64,000 bases of DNA from an uncultured Marivita sp. GTDB taxonomy: Bacteria; Pseudomonadota; Alphaproteobacteria; Rhodobacterales; Rhodobacteraceae. A program made the position numbers and the translations under genes. Numbering within the stretch: the stretch's first letter is position 1; each line of letters starts with the position of its first letter. Positions 56,226 to 64,000 of this stretch are shown here, piece after piece. Below the pieces are notes generated by a model that saw only the letters and a list, made by a program, of their open reading frames with translations, was not told where the DNA came from and did not search any database. Location of the stretch: the NCBI RefSeq assembly GCF_947488135.1, contig NZ_CANKYW010000002.1:310001-374000 (forward strand), given 5' to 3'.

Positions 56226-56954
56226 ATGCTCCACACCGGATTGCAAACCGTGCTGCGCATGATCTATCCGCCGCGCTGCTTGGCCTGCGGTGGTTTGGTC
56301 GAACAGGAGAACGGCCTGTGCGCCACCTGTTTCGCTCAGACCCCGTTCATTACCGGGCTTGTATGCGACCTCTGCGGTGTGCCGCTGCCGGGAGCGTCCG
56401 ATGACGCGGCGCATTGCGATGATTGCCTGGCCATCGGGCGGCCTTGGGTGCAGGGCCGTGCGCCCCTGCGGTACGAAGGTGTTGCGCGACGGCTTGTGCT
56501 TGGGCTGAAACACGGGGATCGACACGATGTGGTTGGAACGGCGGCCGACTGGATGGTCCAGGCGCTGCCGAAGCGCGTCCCGGACGATGCCTTGGTCGTG
56601 CCTGTACCGCTTCACGTGACGCGGTTGCTGCGGCGGCGCTACAATCAATCCGCTCTGCTCGCCCAGGCGATCGCGTCTCGAACCGGTCGGGCCTTCTGTC
56701 CGAATGCATTGCGGCGCACCAAGAGAACCCTGTCCCTCGACGGGAAATCCCGTGATGCGCGGTTTGCGGAACTGTCCGATGCCATTTCAGTAAACCACCG
56801 GTTCGAGCAAGCTGTCCTCGACAGGCCCATTCTGTTGGTGGATGACGTCATGACCTCTGGCGCGACACTGGCAGCCTGCGCCCAAGCCTGCCACATCGCA
56901 CAGAGCCGCGAGATTTATGTCACGGTTCTGGCGCGCGTTGCAAAGGCTGCTTAA
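56226..56954 (+). CDS. comF: ComF family phosphoribosyltransferase-like protein
   Basis: 242 residues. N-terminal zinc-ribbon-like cysteines CLACGGLVEQENGLCATC and CDLCGVPLPGASDDAAHC, then a PRTase domain with the PRPP motif ILLVDDVMTSGATLAAC. ComF proteins take part in DNA uptake in competent species; elsewhere role unclear. First of comF-grxC-nitrilase-marR. Confidence 0.88.
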   Translation: MLHTGLQTVLRMIYPPRCLACGGLVEQENGLCATCFAQTPFITGLVCDLCGVPLPGASDDAAHCDDCLAIGRPWVQGRAPLRYEGVARRLVLGLKHGDRHDVVGTAADWMVQALPKRVPDDALVVPVPLHVTRLLRRRYNQSALLAQAIASRTGRAFCPNALRRTKRTLSLDGKSRDARFAELSDAISVNHRFEQAVLDRPILLVDDVMTSGATLAACAQACHIAQSREIYVTVLARVAKAA

Positions 56955-56984
56955 ATCCCCGACAATCCATCAAGGGGAAATGCC

Positions 56985-57242
56985 ATGAAAACCATTGAAA
57001 TCTACACCTCGCCGCTCTGCGGTTTCTGCCATGCGGCGAAACGTTTGCTGACCCAGAAGGGCGCAAGCTTTACCGAGATCGACGTTCTCGCCAATCCGGA
57101 CCGCAAGCCCGAGATGATCCAGCGTGCCAATGGCGGCCGGACCGTGCCGCAGATCTTCATCGGGGACACGCATGTCGGCGGCTGTGACGAGCTTTATGCC
57201 CTGGATCGCGCGGGCAAGCTCGATCCCTTGCTGGCAGCCTGA
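56985..57242 (+). CDS. grxC: Glutaredoxin 3
   Basis: 85 residues. Thioredoxin fold with active site CGFC (residues about 11-14) in place of CPYC, RTVPQIFIGDTHVGGCDEL cis-Pro segment. Acts with glutathione in disulfide reduction. Follows comF by 30 bp with SD AGGGG. Confidence 0.93.
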   Translation: MKTIEIYTSPLCGFCHAAKRLLTQKGASFTEIDVLANPDRKPEMIQRANGGRTVPQIFIGDTHVGGCDELYALDRAGKLDPLLAA

Positions 57243-57247
57243 CGACG

Positions 57248-58081
57248 ATGCGGGCGGGCTTGTTGCAACTGACCTCGTCGGACGATCCACACGCCAATCT
57301 GGCGACCGTGATCGACATGATGCGAAACGCGGCGGTGGACGGGGCCGAGTTCATCCTGACGCCCGAGGTCACGAACTGTGTCAGCAACAGCCGCTCGCAC
57401 CAGCGCAGTGTTTTGAAGCATCAGACCGAGGATCCCACGCTGGCCGGATTGCGCGAAGAGGCGGCACGGTTGGGGGTCTGGCTTTTGATCGGTTCCCTCG
57501 CGCTGAAGGCCGATCCGCCAGAGGAGCGTTTTCTCAATCGGTCTTTCCTGATTACTCCCGATGGAGAGATCGCGGCGCAGTATGACAAGCTGCATATGTT
57601 CGACGTTCAGGTGACCGAGACCGAGACGTTTCGAGAATCCGAGGGCTTTGCGCCCGGCAACCGTGCGGTCGTTACCGATACGCCATTCGGTAGGGTGGGC
57701 ATGACGGTTTGTTACGATGTCCGCTTCCCGTATCTGCACCGCGCCTTGGCCAAAGCCGGGGCGGAGATCCTGGTTGTTCCGGCAGCGTTTTCGCCCGCGA
57801 CCGGACCGATGCATTGGGAACCGCTCTTGCGGGCGCGCGCGATCGAGACGGGCTGTTTCGTGCTGGCCCCCGCGCAAACCGGGAAGCACAAGATCAGCCA
57901 AGGCAAACCGCGCACAACGCATGGGCATTCGCTTGCCGTTTCGCCCTGGGGTGAGGTGCTTCTTGACGCCGGTGATCAGCCGGGGGAGTATCTTGTTGAC
58001 CTGAACATGGGCGACGTGGCAAAAGCCCGGCATAAAATTCCGTCTTTACAGCACGATAGAGAATTCTCTGGCCCCGGATGA
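57248..58081 (+). CDS. Carbon-nitrogen hydrolase (nitrilase/omega-amidase family)
   Basis: 277 residues, start 5 bp after grxC. Catalytic triad of the nitrilase fold visible: Glu in FILTPEVTN, Lys in YDKLHMFDV, Cys in VCYDVRFPYLHRAL. Nit1/Nit2-like members hydrolyse deaminated glutathione or omega-amides, consistent with the grxC neighbour but not proved. Overlaps the MarR gene by four bases. Confidence 0.92.
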   Translation: MRAGLLQLTSSDDPHANLATVIDMMRNAAVDGAEFILTPEVTNCVSNSRSHQRSVLKHQTEDPTLAGLREEAARLGVWLLIGSLALKADPPEERFLNRSFLITPDGEIAAQYDKLHMFDVQVTETETFRESEGFAPGNRAVVTDTPFGRVGMTVCYDVRFPYLHRALAKAGAEILVVPAAFSPATGPMHWEPLLRARAIETGCFVLAPAQTGKHKISQGKPRTTHGHSLAVSPWGEVLLDAGDQPGEYLVDLNMGDVAKARHKIPSLQHDREFSGPG

Positions 58082-58539
58082 CCGATAGCAGCCCCCTTGC
58101 CATTTCGCTTTTCAGTGAATTGCTGACTGCGGATCAGCTGCTTCGGAACCGGCTGACGCGGGTGCTGCCGAACAAGATGGAAATCTCGCATTTCTCGGTG
58201 CTCAATCAATTGGCGCGGGGCGGGTCGGAGAAAACCCCGGCGCAACTGGCCAAGACGTTTCACGTCACGCGGGGGGCCATGACCAATACCTTGGGCAAGC
58301 TCGAGGCGGCGGGTTATGTGCACATCCGCCCCGATTGGGACGACGCGCGGCGCAAACAGGTGTCGATCAGTCCTGCTGGGTTGTCGGCGCGCGATGCGGC
58401 AATTGCGGCGATCACGCCGTTGATTAACGAGATGGTCCAGGAGCTTGGCGATGCCAAGGTGCGGGCCGCGATCCCGGTTCTGCGAGAATTGCGGGTCAAG
58501 CTGGAAGAGCCCGACGGAAAAGCCCAGCGGCCCGTTTAG
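58078..58539 (+). CDS. MarR family transcriptional regulator
   Basis: 153 residues. Winged helix around [25 protein letters not shown] with the wing [20 protein letters not shown]; the DxRxKxVxL-type wing marks MarR. Target unknown; last of comF-grxC-nit-marR. Its end overlaps ubiG by four bases on the opposite strand. Confidence 0.9.
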   Translation: MTDSSPLAISLFSELLTADQLLRNRLTRVLPNKMEISHFSVLNQLARGGSEKTPAQLAKTFHVTRGAMTNTLGKLEAAGYVHIRPDWDDARRKQVSISPAGLSARDAAIAAITPLINEMVQELGDAKVRAAIPVLRELRVKLEEPDGKAQRPV

Positions 58540-59291
58540 GGTTTCAGCGACGTTGCGACGTAGTTCACGCTCAGGTCGCGGTCGGATAGGCTCCACTTCC
58601 ATGACACCGGGTTGAAGACGAACCCCTTGCGATCGACGGGGTTCAGCCCCGCTTTTCGAAGCAGGTCGTAAAGCTCGTCGGGGGTGACGAACTTGGCCCA
58701 GTCATGTGTGCCCTTCGGCAACCAGCGCATCACATATTCCGCGCCCACGATGGCGGCAGCGAAACTTTTTGCGGTGCGGTTGATCGTCGAAGCGAGGTGA
58801 ATGCCGCGCGGTTTCAGCAAATCCGCGCAGGCGGTCAGAAAGGCGAGCGGATCGGCTACGTGTTCCACCACCTCCATCGTCAGCACCGCGTCGAAGGTTT
58901 CGCCGCCGGTAGCCACCGCTTCGGCTGTTGTGTGGCGATAGTCGATCTCGAGGCCCGACTGCCGCGCATGCGCCTGTGCCACGGGGATATTGGCGCCACC
59001 CGCGTCGATGCCGACAACGGTTGCGCCAAGGCGGGCCATGGGTTCGCACAGCAAACCGCCACCGCATCCGATGTCGAGAATCCGCAACCCGGCGAAGGGA
59101 GAGGGTTTATCCAGATCGCGATCGAACTCCGCCGCGATCTGGGCGGTGATATAATCCAACCGCACCGGGTTCATCATATGCAGGGGCTTGAACTTGCCAT
59201 TGGGGTCCCACCATTCGGCGGCCATCGCTTCGAACTTGGCGATTTCGGACGGATCGACGGTTGTCGTTGCAGTCACCGGACATTTCCCCAT
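58536..59291 (-). CDS. ubiG: Ubiquinone biosynthesis O-methyltransferase UbiG
   Basis: 251 residues from ATG 59291. Catalyses both O-methylations of ubiquinone synthesis. Opening [23 protein letters not shown] is diagnostic, followed by SAM motif [17 protein letters not shown] and [18 protein letters not shown] 107-residue in-frame extension upstream overlaps pip and is rejected. Divergent from pip with 35 bp between starts. Confidence 0.95.
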   Translation of the reverse strand: MGKCPVTATTTVDPSEIAKFEAMAAEWWDPNGKFKPLHMMNPVRLDYITAQIAAEFDRDLDKPSPFAGLRILDIGCGGGLLCEPMARLGATVVGIDAGGANIPVAQAHARQSGLEIDYRHTTAEAVATGGETFDAVLTMEVVEHVADPLAFLTACADLLKPRGIHLASTINRTAKSFAAAIVGAEYVMRWLPKGTHDWAKFVTPDELYDLLRKAGLNPVDRKGFVFNPVSWKWSLSDRDLSVNYVATSLKP

Positions 59292-59326
59292 GGTCTTTTG
59301 GTATTTGGTGCCAATATAGATTGAGT

Positions 59327-60298
59327 ATGGATAAATTCCCGAGCCAAAAGCGCGCAGTGCAGTACCTTTATCCCCCCATCGACCCCTTCGATCAGCGTAT
59401 GCTGTCAGTGGGAGATGGGCACACTGTCTATGTGGAGCAATGCGGCGCGGAAAACGGGATTCCGGTGATCGTTCTGCATGGTGGGCCGGGGGGTGGATGC
59501 AGCCCGTCGATGCGGCGCTATTTCGATCCCAAGGTGTTTCGCGTCGTTCTGTTCGACCAGCGCGGCTGTGGCCGGTCGCGACCTCATGCAAGTGTGAGCA
59601 ACAACACCACATGGGATCTCGTGGCGGATATCGAGCTGATCCGTGAGACGCTGGGCATCGACGAATTCATCGTGTTCGGCGGAAGCTGGGGGGCGACGCT
59701 TGCCTTGATCTACGGCATCAGCCACCCGGATCGCGTGCGCCATCTTGTTCTGCGCGGTGTGTTCACCATGACGCGGGCCGAGCTGGATTGGTTTTACGGT
59801 GGCGGGGCGGGGCAGTTCTGGCCGGAAACCTGGGCGCGCTTTGTCGATATGATCCCCGAGGATGAACGCGACGATCTGATCGGCGCGTATCATCGACGGC
59901 TGTTCTCTGGCGATCTGCGCACCGAAACGCGGTTCGCACGGGCGTGGTCGGCGTGGGAGAATGCTCTGGCGTCGGTATACTCAAGCGGGTCGGGTGGAGA
60001 GTCTCCGGGCGATTACGCGCGTGCTTTCGCGCGGCTTGAGAACCATTATTTCATCAACGACGGTTTCCTCGAGGAGGACGGCTGGATCCTCAAGAACATG
60101 GATCGGCTGTCCGGCATTCCCGGAGCGATCGTTCAGGGCCGATATGACATGATCTGCCCGCCGGTGCGGGCGTGGGAATTGGCCCGCGTCTGGCCGGACT
60201 GCGACCTTCGCATGGTGCGCAATGCCGGACATGCGTTGTCCGAGCCCGGAATCAGTGCAGAGTTGGTTCGTATAATGGACGAAATTTCAACAAGTTAG
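59327..60298 (+). CDS. pip: Proline iminopeptidase
   Basis: 323 residues from ATG 59327. Alpha/beta-hydrolase (S33) that removes N-terminal proline. Oxyanion [10 protein letters not shown] (residues 51-60), [12 protein letters not shown], nucleophile [10 protein letters not shown] (Ser120), Asp in GRYDMICP and His in [10 protein letters not shown]. Start region is only 35 bp from the divergent ubiG start. Confidence 0.95.
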   Translation: MDKFPSQKRAVQYLYPPIDPFDQRMLSVGDGHTVYVEQCGAENGIPVIVLHGGPGGGCSPSMRRYFDPKVFRVVLFDQRGCGRSRPHASVSNNTTWDLVADIELIRETLGIDEFIVFGGSWGATLALIYGISHPDRVRHLVLRGVFTMTRAELDWFYGGGAGQFWPETWARFVDMIPEDERDDLIGAYHRRLFSGDLRTETRFARAWSAWENALASVYSSGSGGESPGDYARAFARLENHYFINDGFLEEDGWILKNMDRLSGIPGAIVQGRYDMICPPVRAWELARVWPDCDLRMVRNAGHALSEPGISAELVRIMDEISTS

Positions 60299-60381
60299 AA
60301 ACCGGGCTGTATTAGATGTTTACACCTTGCGAGCGCTTGGTAACGTATGCAGGTCTTGGAAACTCAGGTTAAGCCAAACCC

Positions 60382-61377
60382 TTGCAATCTGTCATTCGCA
60401 TCATTCTTCAACGGCTTGCGCTCGGGTTGCTGACCCTCTTCGTGGTTTCCATCGTCATTTTTACTGCCGTGAACATGCTTCCCGGTGACTTTGCGGAGGC
60501 CATTCTTGGCCAAGGCGCCACGCCCGAAGCGGTCGCGTCGATCCGCCGGGATCTGGGTCTCGATCAGCCGCCGATCACGCGCTACTTCCAGTGGCTTGGC
60601 GGCGCGCTTCAGGGCGATCTTGGCAATTCCTTCGCACAGGCGAATTTCGCGAGCTTTGCCGGTGCCGACACCGGCGTGAGCACAACGGTCGCGCAGCAGA
60701 TCGCGCCCCGGTTCGAGAACACGATGTTTCTGGCGGCGGTGACAGCATTCATCGCGGTTCCGGTGTCCCTGACGCTTGGCATTCTCGCCGCGTTGTTTCG
60801 CAATTCGGTGTTCGACCGCGCGACCAATGTCACGACGCTGACGTCGATTTCGTCACCGGAATTCTTCTTGGCCTATGTGCTGATCCTGTTTCTGGCGGTT
60901 CTGAACCCTGTCCTTCCGTCGCTGTCCAACATCTTCGACGGCATGTCTTTCGGCGAGCGATTGGAGAAGACGCTCCTGCCTGCGCTGACGCTGACGCTGG
61001 TCGTCACCGCCCACATGATGCGCATGACGCGCGCGGCGATCATCAACCTGCTCGCCTCTCCCTATATCGAGATGGCGCGGCTCAAGGGGATGTCGCCGAT
61101 GCGGGTGATCGTGAAACACGCGCTGCCCAATGCGCTGGCCCCGATCATCAACGTGATCGCGCTCAACCTTGCCTATCTCATCACCGGGGTTGTGGTTGTC
61201 GAAGTGGTGTTCGTCTATCCCGGCATCGGGCAGTTGTTCGTTGATAGCGTGAAGATCCGGGATATCCCAGTGGTTCAGGCGTGCTGCCTGATCTTCGCGG
61301 CGGCGTATATCCTGCTCAACCTGCTCGCCGACATTCTGTCCATCCTGTCCAACCCGCGTCTGAGGCATCCGAAATGA
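60382..61377 (+). CDS. Dipeptide/oligopeptide ABC permease, DppB type
   Basis: 331 residues. Start by TTG 60382; no better start exists. Six-helix permease; FTAVNMLPGDFAEAILG near residue 30 and the EAA loop EMARLKGMSPMRVIVKHALPNALAPIINV typical of DppB/OppB. Together with the next two genes makes one uptake system. The next permease overlaps by four bases. Confidence 0.87.
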   Translation: MQSVIRIILQRLALGLLTLFVVSIVIFTAVNMLPGDFAEAILGQGATPEAVASIRRDLGLDQPPITRYFQWLGGALQGDLGNSFAQANFASFAGADTGVSTTVAQQIAPRFENTMFLAAVTAFIAVPVSLTLGILAALFRNSVFDRATNVTTLTSISSPEFFLAYVLILFLAVLNPVLPSLSNIFDGMSFGERLEKTLLPALTLTLVVTAHMMRMTRAAIINLLASPYIEMARLKGMSPMRVIVKHALPNALAPIINVIALNLAYLITGVVVVEVVFVYPGIGQLFVDSVKIRDIPVVQACCLIFAAAYILLNLLADILSILSNPRLRHPK

Positions 61378-62576
61378 GCACGCTTCTGACATTGGCCTTA
61401 TTGCTGGTCGGCATCGCAGCGAGCGGTTGGGTGCTCCGGTTCGCGGGGCAGAAGGCAACGGGCAACGCGCCGACCTTCCGCGACATGCCCTTTGCCGTGG
61501 CGTTCGGTTATGTGCTGGGTGCCTGTCTGCTGCTGTTTTCGGTCTGGTATTTCTTTCAGCCCACGGTGACAGAAGCCGGCGTTCCCAATGCGGGTGTCGT
61601 CTTTTTCCGCTGGGCCGTGCAGTTCTTCATCATCGCGACCATCGCCGCGTATCTCTTCCGCGTGTTGGGGCGGTCGGTCGGCACAGCGTGGAGCAAGAAG
61701 CTGTTTCGGCAGATGCCTCTGACGGCGAGCTTCGGTGTGCTCGTCGTCATTCTATACGCCTTCACCGCGATATTTGCAGGATGGCTCGCGCCGCACGGCC
61801 AGGAAGAGATCTTTACAAGGGTCAACGTCTTGCCCGGCGGGAACGCCGCCACGGGGGGCGATCCGTTGCATCCCTTGGGAACGGATCAGATCGGGCGCGA
61901 CCTTCTCAGCCGTCTGATTTACGGCGCGCAGAATACGGTCGGTATCGCCTTTGTCACAGCCTGTCTGGCCTTCTTTCTGGGCGGCTCGCTTGGCTTTCTG
62001 GCGGCGACCTTGCAAGGCTGGCTGGATCAGGTGCTGAGCCGCGCGGTGGATGTGCTCATGGCGATCCCGTCGCTGATCTTTGCGTTGCTGCTGATGACCA
62101 TTGCCAGCGCCTGGGCCGGGTCGGAGCGATGGCTGCTGACGGTCTACATGATCATCATCATCGCTGTGATCGACAGCACGCGCGTCTTCCGACTTGCCCG
62201 CGCGGTTGGTCTCAACATCGTCGTGATGGACTATATCGAAGCGGCCAAGCTGCGGGGCGAGGGGCTGTCTTACCTGATCTTCAAGGAAATCCTGCCCAAT
62301 GCAACGGCACCGCTGCTGGCCGAATTCGGACTGCGGTTCTGTTTCGTGTTTCTGACGATTGCGTCGCTGTCATTTCTGGGCGTCGGTATCCAGCCGCCCC
62401 TCGCTGACTGGGGCACGATGGTGCGCGACTCGGCGCAGTTCATCAACTTCGCGGCCTTCTCGCCGCTCACCGCCGCGTTGCCGCTTCTGGCGGCGGGGGC
62501 GATTGCCTTGCTGACGGTGGGGGTCAACTTCGTGGTCGACTGGATGCTGCACAGAAGTTCGGGGTTGAAGGAATGA
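61374..62576 (+). CDS. Dipeptide/oligopeptide ABC permease, DppC type with extended N-terminus
   Basis: 400 residues from ATG 61374. The DppC core (residues about 120-400) holds PLGTDQIGRDLLSRLIYGAQ and the EAA loop DYIEAAKLRGEGLSYLIFKEILPNA. The first ~115 residues form three hydrophobic segments absent from standard DppC (about 290-300 aa). Overlaps neighbours by four bases each side. Confidence 0.86.
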   Translation: MSTLLTLALLLVGIAASGWVLRFAGQKATGNAPTFRDMPFAVAFGYVLGACLLLFSVWYFFQPTVTEAGVPNAGVVFFRWAVQFFIIATIAAYLFRVLGRSVGTAWSKKLFRQMPLTASFGVLVVILYAFTAIFAGWLAPHGQEEIFTRVNVLPGGNAATGGDPLHPLGTDQIGRDLLSRLIYGAQNTVGIAFVTACLAFFLGGSLGFLAATLQGWLDQVLSRAVDVLMAIPSLIFALLLMTIASAWAGSERWLLTVYMIIIIAVIDSTRVFRLARAVGLNIVVMDYIEAAKLRGEGLSYLIFKEILPNATAPLLAEFGLRFCFVFLTIASLSFLGVGIQPPLADWGTMVRDSAQFINFAAFSPLTAALPLLAAGAIALLTVGVNFVVDWMLHRSSGLKE

Positions 62577-64000
62577 GCCGCCTTGTCGAGATTCGCGATC
62601 TCTGGATCGAAGGGCGCAGCGATGAAACCTGGTCGCCGATCATCAACGGTGTGAGCCTGTCGCTCGACCAAGGTGAGGTGCTTGGCCTTATCGGGGAATC
62701 GGGTGCTGGGAAATCGACCCTCGGTCTGGCCGCCATGGGGTTTACCCGCGATGGCGTGCGCATTTCCAAGGGGGCGGTAGAGTTTGACGGGATCGACCTG
62801 ATCAGTGCGTCCGCTGCGAAAAAACGGGAGCTGCTGGGCAAACGGATCGCCTACGTCGCGCAGTCGGCGGCGGCGAGCTTCAACCCGGCGCACAAGCTTA
62901 TTGACCAACATACCGAAGGTCCGGTTCAGCATGGGGTCATGTCCCGCGCAGAATCCGTGGAAGACGCCATCGAGCTTTATCGCCGGTTGCGCCTGCCGAA
63001 CCCCGAAGAGATCGGTTTCCGTTATCCGCATCAGGTCTCGGGCGGGCAGCTTCAGCGCGCGATGACGGCGATGGCGATGTCCTGCCGTCCCGACCTGATT
63101 ATCTTTGACGAGCCGACCACCGCGCTCGATGTGACCACGCAGATCGAAGTGCTGGCCTCGATCCGGGATATCGTCGATCAGTTCAACACCGCCGCGATCT
63201 ACATCACGCATGATCTTGCCGTCGTGGCGCAGATGGCGGACAAGATCAAAGTTCTCTTGAAGGGCGACGAGGTGGAAGAGGCCGACACGCGAACCATGCT
63301 GTCGCAGCCGAAAGAGGACTACACCAAAAGCCTTTGGGCGGTCCGCGCATTCGAGCGACCACAAAAACCCGCAGTCCACACGAGCGCAACGCCGGTGGTG
63401 TCAGTTCAGAACGTGTCGGCAGCCTATGGCAAGATCCCGGTCCTGCATGACGTGAGCTTCGACATCCACGAGGGCCGGACCGTGGCAGTCGTGGGTGAGT
63501 CGGGTTCCGGTAAATCGACGACCGCGCGGTGTATCACGGGGCTGTTGCCACCGACGCAGGGTGTGATCCAGTTCGACGGTCAATCCCTGCCCGCGAGTTA
63601 CAAGCAACGCAACAAGGACCAGTTGCGGCAGGCGCAGATGATCTACCAGATGGCAGATACGGCGCTGAACCCGCGCAAGACAATTGGCGAGATCATCGGT
63701 CGTCCGGTGCAGTTCTACATGGGATTGACCGGCAAGCAGAAACGCCGTCGCGTGGAAGAGCTTTTGGAAGAAATCGAACTGCCCGCTGCGGAATATCTCA
63801 ACCGCCTGCCCAGCGAGCTTTCGGGAGGTCAGAAGCAGCGCATCGGCATCGCCCGCGCGTTGGCGGCGGAACCGAAATTCATCATTTGCGACGAGGTGAC
63901 AAGCGCGCTGGATCAGCTTGTCGCGGAAGGTATCCTGAAACTGTTGGCACGGCTTCAGGATGATCTCAAACTCAGTTATATGTTCATCACCCACGATCTT
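62573..64000 (+). CDS. Dipeptide ABC ATPase, two fused ATP-binding domains, partial
   Basis: 476 residues visible, cut by the right edge; open frame throughout. Domain 1: Walker A GESGAGKST, signature VSGGQLQRAMTAMAM, Walker B LIIFDEPTTALD. Domain 2: GESGSGKST, LSGGQKQRIGIARAL and FIICDEVTSALD, where the usual Pro of DEPTSALD is Val. Fusion of DppD- and DppF-like ATPases as in YejF. A binding protein was not seen in the window. Confidence 0.88.
   Translation, partial: MSRLVEIRDLWIEGRSDETWSPIINGVSLSLDQGEVLGLIGESGAGKSTLGLAAMGFTRDGVRISKGAVEFDGIDLISASAAKKRELLGKRIAYVAQSAAASFNPAHKLIDQHTEGPVQHGVMSRAESVEDAIELYRRLRLPNPEEIGFRYPHQVSGGQLQRAMTAMAMSCRPDLIIFDEPTTALDVTTQIEVLASIRDIVDQFNTAAIYITHDLAVVAQMADKIKVLLKGDEVEEADTRTMLSQPKEDYTKSLWAVRAFERPQKPAVHTSATPVVSVQNVSAAYGKIPVLHDVSFDIHEGRTVAVVGESGSGKSTTARCITGLLPPTQGVIQFDGQSLPASYKQRNKDQLRQAQMIYQMADTALNPRKTIGEIIGRPVQFYMGLTGKQKRRRVEELLEEIELPAAEYLNRLPSELSGGQKQRIGIARALAAEPKFIICDEVTSALDQLVAEGILKLLARLQDDLKLSYMFITHDL

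Noticed and set aside
62270-63379. 369-residue open frame on the minus strand
   Set aside because: Shadow of the permease and ABC ATPase, both with all motifs.

Overview
The window comes from the main chromosome of an alphaproteobacterium, most likely a Roseobacter-group Rhodobacteraceae. Reasons: a Rhodobacter-type carotenoid/bacteriochlorophyll cluster (crtD, crtC, tspO, crtB, crtI, crtA, bchI, bchD, bchO), an alphaproteobacterial origin-side gene order (parB-parA-rsmG-mnmG-mnmE-rho facing away from maf-aroE-coaE-dnaQ and secB), a NavAb/NavSp-type sodium channel, and short, overlapping, GC-rich genes. It should be an aerobic anoxygenic phototroph making spheroidene-series carotenoids (CrtC, CrtD and CrtA all present). 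No rRNA, tRNA, CRISPR array, transposase or phage gene was seen.

Layout. 1-8951: the edge of the photosynthesis gene cluster. crtD (cut by the left edge) and crtC run rightward into the leftward operon crtI-crtB-tspO; crtA-bchI-bchD-bchO diverges from crtI across two perfect TGT-N12-ACA boxes typical of PpsR/CrtJ. 8924-15077: housekeeping genes (Smr protein, mltA, Tim44-like, fxsA, secB, dnaQ, coaE, aroE, maf). 15078-15588: a 0.5-kb AT-rich gap with DnaA-box-like sites, the best candidate for oriC. 15589-22356: rho, mnmE, mnmG, rsmG, parA, parB, with three perfect 16-bp parS sites inside or at the starts of mnmG and rsmG. 22358-33103: hemW-rdgB-rph, hrcA-grpE, mutS, maeB, a PfkB kinase, msrA.

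33265-43042: a P-loop sulfotransferase-like protein, a secreted DUF7282-like protein, a strongly structured intergenic region before a single-repeat YegP protein, argG, a membrane protein, ilvA, an SDR, a divergent Hpt / response regulator-PP2C pair, two NUDIX hydrolases and hslO. 43039-51108: CCA-adding enzyme, three tandem paralogous ABC exporters and an RlmD/TrmA-type RNA methyltransferase. 51121-54188: a voltage-gated sodium channel, two YkuD-domain proteins flanking a CAP lipoprotein, and a small conserved membrane protein with a strong terminator. 54269-60298: hemH, an NDUFAF5-like methyltransferase, comF, grxC, a nitrilase, a MarR regulator, ubiG and proline iminopeptidase. 60382-64000: a peptide-type ABC importer (two permeases and a fused double ATPase cut by the right edge).

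The genes suggest an origin-proximal region in which replication, segregation and cell-wall functions sit next to pigment synthesis. Most start corrections below rest on homologous N-termini, ATGA overlaps and Shine-Dalgarno sites read by eye.
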